Assembly (NCBI GenBank): GCA_002314265.1
Contig: DCEW01000049.1
Span: 1-5,469 of the forward strand
From: Flavobacteriales bacterium UBA1820
GTDB lineage: Bacteria > Bacteroidota > Bacteroidia > Flavobacteriales > UBA1820
Length of the DNA stretch: 5,469 nt
Reading direction: 5' to 3'
Notes under the pieces: generated by a model
Databases searched by the model: none
Told to the model about the DNA's origin: nothing
Seen by the model: only the letters and a program-made list of their open reading frames with translations
Shown: positions 1-5,469 of the stretch, piece after piece
Position numbering within the stretch: the stretch's first letter is position 1
How the letters are laid out: every line of letters starts with the position of its first letter
Position numbers and translations under genes: made by a program

Positions 1-34
1 CCCCTTTTTGCCCCGCCTGACGGAGAAGCAAGTG

Positions 35-2023
35 TTACTCTTTCGGGGTGAAGCAGATGTCGTCCATCCAGATCATCGCCCGGGTATCCAGCCGGAAGTT
101 CAGCGTGATGCCCTCGCGGCCTTTGCCCGGCTGCTGCTGCACATAGACATCCACCTGGTAGCGTTTCCACTGCGGACTGTCTATCGTGAAGTTTTCATCG
201 ACCAGGGTGCGCCCTTTCAGACGGGCCGTAACGTTGACCACCGGGTCTACCGGGCGGATTTTCTCCACCTTGACCTTGCCCCGGGCATTCACGTAGTTTT
301 TCTCCTGGGGGAATTCCTCCTGCGCACCGGCTTTTGCCCAGAAGGACAGCGTGTAGGTGCGTGCCGAATCGACGATGATCGGGTAATGCTGCAAGGTTAC
401 CCCCTCGCCGTTCTTGTGGGTGATAAGACGCAGGGAATGCTCGCCGGTGTGTGCCGTACGCGAATCGACGAAGTAGGTCGATCCCCGTCCTTTGCCCACC
501 TGGGCATATACCGCATTGGGCACGCCGACCGAAGTATTGGCTTCGAAACTCGGATCTACCACGTTGAGGCTGTCCAGCGAAGCGGTGAGCACCGGGTCGG
601 CCTCCAGTTTGTACACCCGCGAGCCCAAAGCGTCGATCTTGTCCTCGATCACCCCGTTGCGCACCTGGATCGTCCGGTTCTCGAACGGAACTTTCAGCTC
701 GCCGGTAAAGTCCCAACCCTCGACTTGCAGCACGAGGTCCTTGGGTGTATTTTCCTTGTTCACGGCAGCGACCATCATGTTTTTACCGCGCGTCCAGGCA
801 CGAGCCTCGACCATCGAATCGCTGGCAGCCACCTTCGGAGCCGGCTGTCCCGAGAGTACGTAGGGAGTCATCTCGGCAACCTCCAGGGCAACGGCAGCTG
901 CTTCGCCCCATGCGGTGGTCGATTTTGGGAAACCGTTCTGTCCGTGGCGGATAAAGAACTGGAAGCCCCGCGAACCGTTGAGCAGCCCCATGTACACCGA
1001 AGCGCGGATTTCGCCCGCCGTCGGTTCGCGCGTCCACCATTCATTTCCACCGAAGGACTGGGGTACCAGCCAGATACCCTTTTCCAGTTGCAGGGCATCG
1101 GACATCGATTTCTGGAATTGCGCCACTCCCGCTACCGGCTTGGTCGGTACCGGATAGAGGTCTCCCATCGAGATGTCGTAGCAGTCGATGTATTTGCGTT
1201 CCGAACCGTAGTGCATGAACACGATCGAAACCGGGTGGTACGGGTCGATGCTCTTGATCAGTTGGTAGAGTTCGCGCAGCACCTCCACCGGCGTGTTGCG
1301 TCCGTCGGGCTCGTCGGCCAGGTACCAACTCAGCAGGGCCGGATGGTCCTTGAAGGCCTTGATCTCCTCGATGAACATCTGGCGGCGCTCCTCGGGATTC
1401 TGGTTGCGGTTGTAGCCCGTGCCGGCCGTTGCCACGCTCAGCAGGTTGTAGTTTACCTTCATGCCCAGCTCGGCAGCGCGGTCCATATAGACTTTGCGCA
1501 TCTTCCGGTCGGAACCCGGAATGCTCTGGTAAGGGGAGATCAGGTTGAAGCCCCGTACGACCTCCTCTTCCTGGATCATCGGCTGTACGGGCGAGTAGCA
1601 GTAAAACCCGTAGGGAATCAGCGGCATTCCGCGTGCGATCACCCCGCCCGTCTTACGGTCTACCTGGACGGCGTTGAATTTGTACGGCAGTTTTTTCAGT
1701 TCGGCCAAACCTTCCACCATCCCCTTGTCCGTTTGGACTGCGTACTGGAAACGGTGCGAGCCCTCGGCCAGGTCGGCAATGGGAACTTCCAGCCCGACCA
1801 TGCCCCCCGGCTGTTCTACCAGGGTCGAATACATCTGTCCCGAATCCGAGGTCAGGCGAACGGTAGCTCCGAGGTACGTGGAATCCTCGGGCAGGCATAC
1901 GACAAATTCGGCCGTGGGTTCCTCCATGTAGTAATCCAAGCGGAAAGCAGCCCGGATGTCTTTCGATTGCCCGTAAAGGCCGATGCTGGCCAGGGCCAGG
2001 AAAATGAAAAGAGCTTTTTTCAT
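35..2023 (-). CDS. Secreted glycoside-hydrolase-like TIM-barrel protein with C-terminal carbohydrate-binding domain
   Basis: The 662-residue product is probably exported and acts on a glycan. Residues 1-18 form a signal peptide (MKKA, then a hydrophobic core ending LYG) with no lipobox Cys. Residues about 22-118 look like a beta-sandwich. At 120-140 the pattern VDRKTGGVIARGMPLIPYGF resembles the 'nGkPf..GfY' entry into a clan GH-A barrel. The barrel runs to about 395 and contains LLSWYLADEPDG (230-241), where E238 sits where the beta-4 acid/base (usually NEP) is expected. A small beta domain (about 400-476) follows, then a CBM4/9-like jelly roll (485-660: DPSFE, HSLRL, YTLSFWAKA, WMDDI). The usual beta-7 nucleophile is not obvious: the matching strand reads GIWLVPQSFGG (316-326), with E328 and E333 nearby. 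The ATG at 2023 is chosen because it begins the signal peptide. The gene follows the protease gene by 45 bp on the same strand and is probably cotranscribed with it. I do not recognise a numbered GH family, and substrate and catalytic activity are unknown. Fold assignment is by motif reading only. Confidence 0.85.
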   Translation of the reverse strand: MKKALFIFLALASIGLYGQSKDIRAAFRLDYYMEEPTAEFVVCLPEDSTYLGATVRLTSDSGQMYSTLVEQPGGMVGLEVPIADLAEGSHRFQYAVQTDKGMVEGLAELKKLPYKFNAVQVDRKTGGVIARGMPLIPYGFYCYSPVQPMIQEEEVVRGFNLISPYQSIPGSDRKMRKVYMDRAAELGMKVNYNLLSVATAGTGYNRNQNPEERRQMFIEEIKAFKDHPALLSWYLADEPDGRNTPVEVLRELYQLIKSIDPYHPVSIVFMHYGSERKYIDCYDISMGDLYPVPTKPVAGVAQFQKSMSDALQLEKGIWLVPQSFGGNEWWTREPTAGEIRASVYMGLLNGSRGFQFFIRHGQNGFPKSTTAWGEAAAVALEVAEMTPYVLSGQPAPKVAASDSMVEARAWTRGKNMMVAAVNKENTPKDLVLQVEGWDFTGELKVPFENRTIQVRNGVIEDKIDALGSRVYKLEADPVLTASLDSLNVVDPSFEANTSVGVPNAVYAQVGKGRGSTYFVDSRTAHTGEHSLRLITHKNGEGVTLQHYPIIVDSARTYTLSFWAKAGAQEEFPQEKNYVNARGKVKVEKIRPVDPVVNVTARLKGRTLVDENFTIDSPQWKRYQVDVYVQQQPGKGREGITLNFRLDTRAMIWMDDICFTPKE

Positions 2024-2068
2024 AGAAAGTAGCGGATTGATGTGAATAGGTAATAGTGAAACGCTTGT

Positions 2069-2932
2069 TTATTGTGCAGGATGTCTTTTCTCTCCAGGAC
2101 GGCAACTTTTCGCCACCACCCGCAGTGCCACGGCTGTCAGGATGAGGCTCGCAGCAATGCTCCACCCCGGGAATACAGCCGGGACGATCCCCGGCAGATA
2201 CACCGGCAGGAGGTTCGCCAGATTCGAGGTCAGGTGAAAACCTGCCGGAATCCAGAGGTTGCCCGACCAAAGATACGAATATCCCAGCAAAACCGAACAC
2301 AGGAAAATACCCGGAGTGTTCATCGCATCGGGATGCACCGCGGCAAAGAGCAGCGAGACCCCGAGGATGGCTCCCGCCGCGCGCCGTCGCCCCCGGCAGG
2401 CCATCCGCTGGATCGTCCCCCGGAAAAAGAGTTCCTCGCACAGCGCCGGCAGCACGGCCAGAACCAGAACCACAGCGGGTAGTCCGCCCCAACCTCCCTC
2501 GCCTACGATACGCGCAATGGAGGCTTCGCGGGCACTCTGGACCTCCAGAAGCCGGGCAAAGGCCTCTTCGGACAGTACGGCGGAAAGCAGCCCGCCCCAC
2601 AGACGGGATAGCCCTTGCAGAGCCGGTTGCAGGGCAAGGGCCGCTACGACGATGCCCCCGAGGGCTTTGCCCGGCGGCCGTCGGAACCCGACCTCGGCCG
2701 CCGTTTCCTTGGAAAGGAGTCCGCAGAGGACACCCGGCGCGCCGAACAGCAGGACGGTAAACCACCCCGCCGTAAACCGCGCCATCGCCGCCGTGTCCGC
2801 CCACGCAGGGAATACCCGGCCGATGACCGCCTGTACACCCATGGCCACCAAGGTACACAGCAGGGTAATCCCCAGCAGGCGAAACCAAGCCTGGGAGTCC
2901 GGAGCGTTCGCAGAAGGGGAAATCGGGCGCAT
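2069..2932 (-). CDS. CPBP family intramembrane metalloprotease (CAAX protease / Abi-like)
   Basis: The 287-residue integral membrane protein belongs to the CPBP (CAAX proteases and bacteriocin-processing) family, glutamate-type intramembrane proteases related to Rce1. All three family motifs are present: EELFFR (E166, E167, R171), FAAVH (F196, H200) and HLTSN (H233, N237). Hydrophobic stretches at about 16-40, 53-73, 90-120, 150-165, 185-200, 206-222 and 247-274 fit a multi-pass protein. Bacterial members have been tied to processing or self-immunity of peptides and to protein-secretion accessory roles, but no substrate is evident here. The frame stays open upstream to an ATG at 3034, but that would translate the promoter region and reach within 6 bp of the divergent gene, and the extra 34 residues do not look like family sequence. 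I therefore prefer the ATG at 2932 (MRPISPSA), which lies downstream of the proposed minus-strand promoter. It is the first gene of the leftward unit, ahead of the secreted glycosidase-like gene. The family call is firm, the start moderately so, and the function unknown. Confidence 0.9.
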   Translation of the reverse strand: MRPISPSANAPDSQAWFRLLGITLLCTLVAMGVQAVIGRVFPAWADTAAMARFTAGWFTVLLFGAPGVLCGLLSKETAAEVGFRRPPGKALGGIVVAALALQPALQGLSRLWGGLLSAVLSEEAFARLLEVQSAREASIARIVGEGGWGGLPAVVLVLAVLPALCEELFFRGTIQRMACRGRRRAAGAILGVSLLFAAVHPDAMNTPGIFLCSVLLGYSYLWSGNLWIPAGFHLTSNLANLLPVYLPGIVPAVFPGWSIAASLILTAVALRVVAKSCRPGEKRHPAQ

Positions 2933-2946
2933 CGACGGGAAGGGAT

Positions 2947-2960
2947 CGCCCCGAAGGGCG
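2947..2960 (-). promoter_or_regulatory. cUUCGg-capped leader hairpin before the protease start
   Basis: Read on the minus strand, CGCCC-TTCG-GGGCG forms a perfect 5-bp GC-only stem closed by a UUCG tetraloop with the stabilising C-G closing pair. It lies between the predicted transcription start and the ATG at 2932, ending 14 nt upstream of the start codon. It might protect the 5' end or modulate ribosome access. No U-tract follows, so it is not an intrinsic terminator. Confidence 0.4.
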
Positions 2961-2972
2961 GCTTTTTGTGCC

Positions 2973-2980
2973 CAAATATA
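2973..2980 (-). promoter_or_regulatory. Candidate -7 box for the leftward protease unit
   Basis: The minus strand reads TATATTTG here, an exact match to the Bacteroidetes -7 consensus TAnnTTTG. Transcription would start near 2966-2968, giving a leader of about 35 nt before the ATG at 2932. I see no good -33 TTTG at the normal distance (only GTTC/TTC). The match is to a short degenerate motif, but its placement between divergent genes supports it. Confidence 0.55.
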
Positions 2981-2988
2981 TATCTTTG
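2981..2988 (+). promoter_or_regulatory. Candidate -7 box for the dus gene
   Basis: The plus strand reads TATCTTTG, an exact TAnnTTTG match directly abutting the minus-strand box. A start near 2994-2996 would leave a leader of about 45 nt to the ATG at 3040. The nearest upstream TTTG (2965-2968) is closer than the usual -33 spacing, so the -33 element is weak or absent. The GATATTTG at 2993-3000 is a poorer alternative -7 box. Confidence 0.55.
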
Positions 2989-3039
2989 CCCCGATATTTG
3001 AACCCCCGGGGCGGAAAAACCCCGGAAAAGCCACTTGCC

Positions 3040-4041
3040 ATGATCCGCATAGACGACCTGATCCTCGAAGGATTTCCCGTGCTGCTCGCCCCGATGGAGG
3101 ACATTACCGACCCGCCGTTTCGCGCCCTGTGCCGGCGGTACGGGGCGGACATGTCGTATTCGGAATTCATTTCCTCCGACGGGCTCATCCGCGGGGCGGA
3201 GAAAAGTGTGGTCAAGTTGGATTTCGACGAGCGCGAACGCCCGGTCGGGATCCAGATCTTCGGGGCGGACGTAGAAGCGATGGCACTTTCGGCGCGCATC
3301 GTCGCTTCGCTGCCCAGCCGCCCCGATGTATTGGACATCAATTTCGGCTGTCCCGTAGGAAAAGTGGCCGGGAAAGGAGCCGGCAGCGGTATTTTTCAGG
3401 ATACCGACCGCATGTTGCGCATTACCCGGGCGGTGGTGCGCGAGGCGGGCGACCTGCCGGTAACGGTAAAGACGCGCCTGGGTTGGGACGAAAAGAGCAT
3501 CTGCATCCAGGACCTGGCCGAGCCGCTGCAGGACTGCGGCATCCGTGCGCTGACCATACACGGCCGCACGCGCTGCCAGATGTACAAGGGACAGGCACAT
3601 TGGGAGGTCATCGGAGAGATCAAGCGCAATCCCCGGATCCACATCCCTATCATCGGCAACGGCGACGTAACCTGCGGGGAAGACGCCGCACGGATGCGCG
3701 ACCAGTATGGGCTCGACGGATGCATGATCGGCCGGGCGGCGGTGGGCGCTCCCTGGCTGTTTGCCGACGTGAAGCACTTCCTGGCCACGGGCGAACATCT
3801 TCCCGCCCCGGGCATTGCCGAACGGGTGGCTGTAGCCCGCGAACACTTGCAGCGGGCCGTGGCCTGGAAAGGCGAACGTCTGGGCGTATTGGAGACCCGA
3901 AAGCACTACGCGGGATATTTCAAGGGCATTCCGGACTTCAAGCCGATGCGTATCCGATTGTGCACGGCGGATACTTCCGAGGAGGTTTTCGGGATCCTGG
4001 ACAATATTTTGGATGATTTTTCGTCCCGGGAGCTTTTTTAG
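3040..4041 (+). CDS. dusB: tRNA-dihydrouridine synthase (DusB-like)
   Basis: This 333-residue cytoplasmic flavoenzyme uses FMN and NADPH to reduce specific uridines in the D-loop of tRNA to dihydrouridine. Family landmarks appear in order: the FMN-binding APMEDITD (17-24), the NFGCPVGKV segment with catalytic Cys104 (101-109), the KGAGSG loop (112-117), VTVKTR with the flavin-contacting Lys144 (141-146), THGRTR-type HGRTR with His174 (174-178), IGNGD (205-209) and the phosphate-binding GR pair (231-232). Beyond about residue 245 comes the helical tRNA-binding domain, including the KHYAGYFKG segment. Length is close to E. coli DusB (321 residues). An in-frame ATG at 2968 exists, but translation from it would begin inside the promoter; MIRIDDLILEGF at 3040 aligns with family N-termini. 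Membership in the Dus family is very secure. Assignment to the DusB branch, and which position (U17 or U20/20a) it modifies, is inferred from overall resemblance and not shown by the sequence. Confidence 0.95.
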   Translation: MIRIDDLILEGFPVLLAPMEDITDPPFRALCRRYGADMSYSEFISSDGLIRGAEKSVVKLDFDERERPVGIQIFGADVEAMALSARIVASLPSRPDVLDINFGCPVGKVAGKGAGSGIFQDTDRMLRITRAVVREAGDLPVTVKTRLGWDEKSICIQDLAEPLQDCGIRALTIHGRTRCQMYKGQAHWEVIGEIKRNPRIHIPIIGNGDVTCGEDAARMRDQYGLDGCMIGRAAVGAPWLFADVKHFLATGEHLPAPGIAERVAVAREHLQRAVAWKGERLGVLETRKHYAGYFKGIPDFKPMRIRLCTADTSEEVFGILDNILDDFSSRELF

Positions 4042-4062
4042 TGTCCGAAAAACACTAATTTT
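4038..4062 (+). terminator. Terminator-like hairpin after dus
   Basis: TTAGTGT (4038-4044) pairs perfectly with ACACTAA (4052-4058) around a 7-nt loop, followed by TTTT (4059-4062). The stem includes the TAG stop of dus (4039-4041). It is AU-rich with a short U-tract, so termination may be partial, allowing some read-through into the transporter gene. Confidence 0.45.
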
Positions 4063-4070
4063 ACGCTTTG
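4062..4070 (+). promoter_or_regulatory. Weak candidate -7 region for the transporter gene
   Basis: TACGCTTTG resembles the Bacteroidetes -7 box but has three bases rather than two between TA and TTTG. The 83-bp intergenic stretch (4042-4124) is about 31% GC, in strong contrast to the GC-rich genes on either side, as expected for a promoter and leader. No convincing -33 box is seen, and a second weak match (TACCTAAT at 4103-4110) lies too close to the ATG. Confidence 0.25.
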
Positions 4071-4124
4071 TTGAAAACACCTTTCAAAAACATCGAACGA
4101 AATACCTAATCTCTTTAAAACACA

Positions 4125-5429
4125 ATGAATACAAAGAAACAGAATTACACGCTGCCCATCGTGATGATGTTTGCGTTGTTCGCCATGATCGCTTTCGTGA
4201 CGAACCTGTGTTCACCGATGGCGGTGATCGTCAAGAATCAGTTCGGTGCCTCGAACTTCGCCGCCCAGCTCGGTAATGCGGCCAACTTCATCGCGTATGC
4301 GGTCATGGGGATCCCCTCGGGACTTCTGCTCGAGAAGATCGGTTACAAGAAAACGGCCCTGCTGGCGATCGTGATCGGTTTTGTGGGAGTGTTCCTGCAG
4401 TACATGTCGGGTTGGGACAGCATTCAGAGTTTCTGGGTGTACCTTATCGGAGCATTCGTAGCCGGTTTTTGCATGTGCATGCTCAACAGCGTGGTCAATC
4501 CCATGCTCAACACCCTGGGCGGAGGAGGTAACCGGGGCAACCAGCTCATCCAGTTCGGCGGTGTGTTGAACTCCACTTCGGCCGTTTTCGTCACCATCCT
4601 GATGGGTTCGCTCATCGGCGATGCAGCCAAAGCTCAGATTTCGCAGGCTACTCCCGCGCTGTTCATTGCGCTGGCTATCTTTGCGGTGGCTTTCCTGGTG
4701 CTGCTCATCTCCCGCATTCCGGAACCGGCTGCCGAGGTCAAGCGAAACAAATCCGACAAGAAAGATCCTTACAGCGCATTCTCTTTCCGGCATTTCCGTC
4801 TGGGTATCCTGGCTATCTTCCTGTACATGGGCGTGGAAGTAGGAGTGCCCACCTATGTTCTCCAGTATCTGACCTCTTCGCCCGATGCGGCAACTCCCGG
4901 TGTGGGCATGGATGCCGGCGTAGCTGCGACGGTAGCGGCCATGTATTGGCTGCTGATGCTCGTAGGTCGTTTGGGAGGCGGCCTGTTGGCCGGGAAATTC
5001 TCCAGCCGGGCTCAGATAACCGCGGTAGCTACCGTGTGCATCATTCTGGTGCTGATAGGCATCTTCGCTCCGGAATCGGCCACGGTAACCATGTACGGGT
5101 TTAACGGCTCGCAGGGTTCGTTCATCCCGGCGGAAGTCCCGATGGGTGTCTTCGCCCTGGTGTTGGTCGGCCTGTGTACATCGGTGATGTGGGGCGGCAT
5201 CTTCAACATGGCGGTTGAAGGCTTGGGCAAATACACCGCGCTCGCCTCCGGAATGTTCATGACGATGGTGTGCGGCGGCGGTATCCTGATCCCCCTGCAG
5301 GGATGGGTGGCCGACATAACCGGATCGTTCGCAGCCAGCTACATCGTGGTGATCCTGTGCAGTGCATACATCCTCTTCTATGCCTTGATCGGCTCCAAGA
5401 ATGTAAACAAGAATATTCCTGTTGCCTGA
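4125..5429 (+). CDS. MFS sugar transporter, fucose/glucose-galactose (FHS/FucP) branch
   Basis: The 434-residue inner-membrane protein has about 12 hydrophobic segments (roughly 9-30, 46-68, 74-94, 101-124, 148-166, 176-197, 225-249, 264-289, 297-315, 339-362, 371-397, 401-423) and a charged cytoplasmic loop at 201-224. It belongs to the major facilitator superfamily. The branch is recognised from FucP-like landmarks: NF...GIPSGLLLEKIGYK (44-75), NP in TM4 (125-126) followed by LGGGG, a YMGVE segment in TM7 (234-238), GR at 281-282 and GGGILIPLQGWVAD (384-397). Proteins of this branch import monosaccharides with protons. Against the FucP sequence as I remember it, the region around residues 17-75 aligns without gaps, and the essential FucP Asp46 and Glu135 correspond to Ser30 and Asn121 here. 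The substrate therefore cannot be predicted. The region before TM10 (314-338) is a longer-than-usual external loop. The start ATG follows an A-rich leader without a clear Shine-Dalgarno site, typical of Bacteroidetes. The gap of 83 bp and an intervening hairpin suggest its own promoter. Confidence 0.88.
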   Translation: MNTKKQNYTLPIVMMFALFAMIAFVTNLCSPMAVIVKNQFGASNFAAQLGNAANFIAYAVMGIPSGLLLEKIGYKKTALLAIVIGFVGVFLQYMSGWDSIQSFWVYLIGAFVAGFCMCMLNSVVNPMLNTLGGGGNRGNQLIQFGGVLNSTSAVFVTILMGSLIGDAAKAQISQATPALFIALAIFAVAFLVLLISRIPEPAAEVKRNKSDKKDPYSAFSFRHFRLGILAIFLYMGVEVGVPTYVLQYLTSSPDAATPGVGMDAGVAATVAAMYWLLMLVGRLGGGLLAGKFSSRAQITAVATVCIILVLIGIFAPESATVTMYGFNGSQGSFIPAEVPMGVFALVLVGLCTSVMWGGIFNMAVEGLGKYTALASGMFMTMVCGGGILIPLQGWVADITGSFAASYIVVILCSAYILFYALIGSKNVNKNIPVA

Positions 5430-5469
5430 TCTTCAGGAGCGCGCAAAAAAGAGAGGCGGGGGCCAAAGG

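Larger units (their letters stand above)
2973..3000. repeat. Inverted repeat CAAATAT-N14-ATATTTG in the divergent promoter
   Basis: CAAATAT at 2973-2979 and ATATTTG at 2994-3000 are perfect 7-bp inverted copies, with centres 21 bp apart (two helical turns). They enclose the plus-strand -7 box. The geometry suits a dimeric regulator but could also reflect that TAnnTTTG promoter boxes on opposite strands look like inverted repeats. No regulator gene lies in the window. Confidence 0.4.

Noticed and set aside
8..2032. A 674-codon open frame on the plus strand covering the whole glycosidase-like gene.
   Set aside because: It is in exact codon register antisense to the real gene, so it stays open simply because that gene uses no TTA, CTA or TCA codons. 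Its translation is rich in His, Arg and Val without any family motif, while the minus strand encodes a signal peptide and domains. Similar long antisense frames lie over dus, the protease and the transporter, for the same reason.
2069..2932. The CPBP protease as a phage-abortive or bacteriocin-immunity module.
   Set aside because: The Abi label is a family name only; no bacteriocin peptide, ABC exporter, toxin or phage-defence gene is nearby.
3006..3025. Inverted repeat CCGGGG-N8-CCCCGG in the dus leader, as a riboswitch or terminator.
   Set aside because: A 6-bp GC stem with an 8-nt loop and no U-tract or larger conserved structure is expected by chance in such sequence; it is too short for a known riboswitch.
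2933..3034. Extension of the protease N-terminus to the ATG at 3034.
   Set aside because: The extra 34 residues would span the divergent promoter boxes and have no CPBP-like character; the ATG at 2932 is the better start.
2968..3039. Extension of the dus N-terminus to the ATG at 2968.
   Set aside because: The extra 24 residues would start upstream of the predicted transcription start, and the family N-terminus matches the ATG at 3040.
2644..4080. A 478-codon minus-strand frame across dus and the start of the protease gene.
   Set aside because: It is the codon-register antisense of dus, which carries all Dus motifs, and runs on through the promoter into a wrong frame of the protease gene.
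35..5429. A polysaccharide utilisation locus comprising the glycosidase-like protein and the sugar transporter.
   Set aside because: There is no SusC/SusD pair or sensor-regulator, and the two genes are on opposite strands separated by unrelated genes.

Overview
The window looks like ordinary chromosome from a GC-rich member of the Bacteroidales. A Rikenellaceae or Alistipes-like origin is my best guess. It rests on high coding GC with strong avoidance of TTA/CTA/TCA codons, AT-rich leaders without clear Shine-Dalgarno sites, Bacteroidetes-type -7 promoter boxes (TAnnTTTG), and the protein families present. No rRNA, tRNA, CRISPR array, insertion sequence or phage gene is visible.

The layout is two divergent pairs of genes fired from one short centre at about 2933-3039. 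Leftward, a CPBP-family (CAAX/Abi-like) intramembrane metalloprotease (2932 to 2069) is followed after 45 bp by a secreted 662-residue glycoside-hydrolase-like protein (2023 to 35). The latter has a signal peptide, a TIM barrel carrying a DEP motif and a C-terminal carbohydrate-binding jelly roll. Rightward, a tRNA-dihydrouridine synthase (3040-4041) is followed by an AT-rich gap with a terminator-like hairpin, then a 12-helix sugar transporter of the FucP/FHS branch of the MFS (4125-5429). The last 40 bases (5430-5469) and the first 34 bases hold no recognisable gene.

The extracytoplasmic glycosidase-like protein and the sugar permease could serve one carbohydrate, but they are on opposite strands, separated by a tRNA-modification gene and a protease gene. 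No SusC/SusD pair or regulator is present, so this is not a recognisable polysaccharide utilisation locus.

I did not find a clearly new multigene system. The items most worth a second look are: (1) abutting back-to-back -7 boxes for the two divergent units, embedded in a CAAATAT-N14-ATATTTG inverted repeat; (2) a FucP-family transporter that lacks both carboxylates essential in E. coli FucP; (3) a TIM-barrel protein with a candidate acid/base but no obvious nucleophile; and (4) a cUUCGg-capped hairpin in the protease leader.
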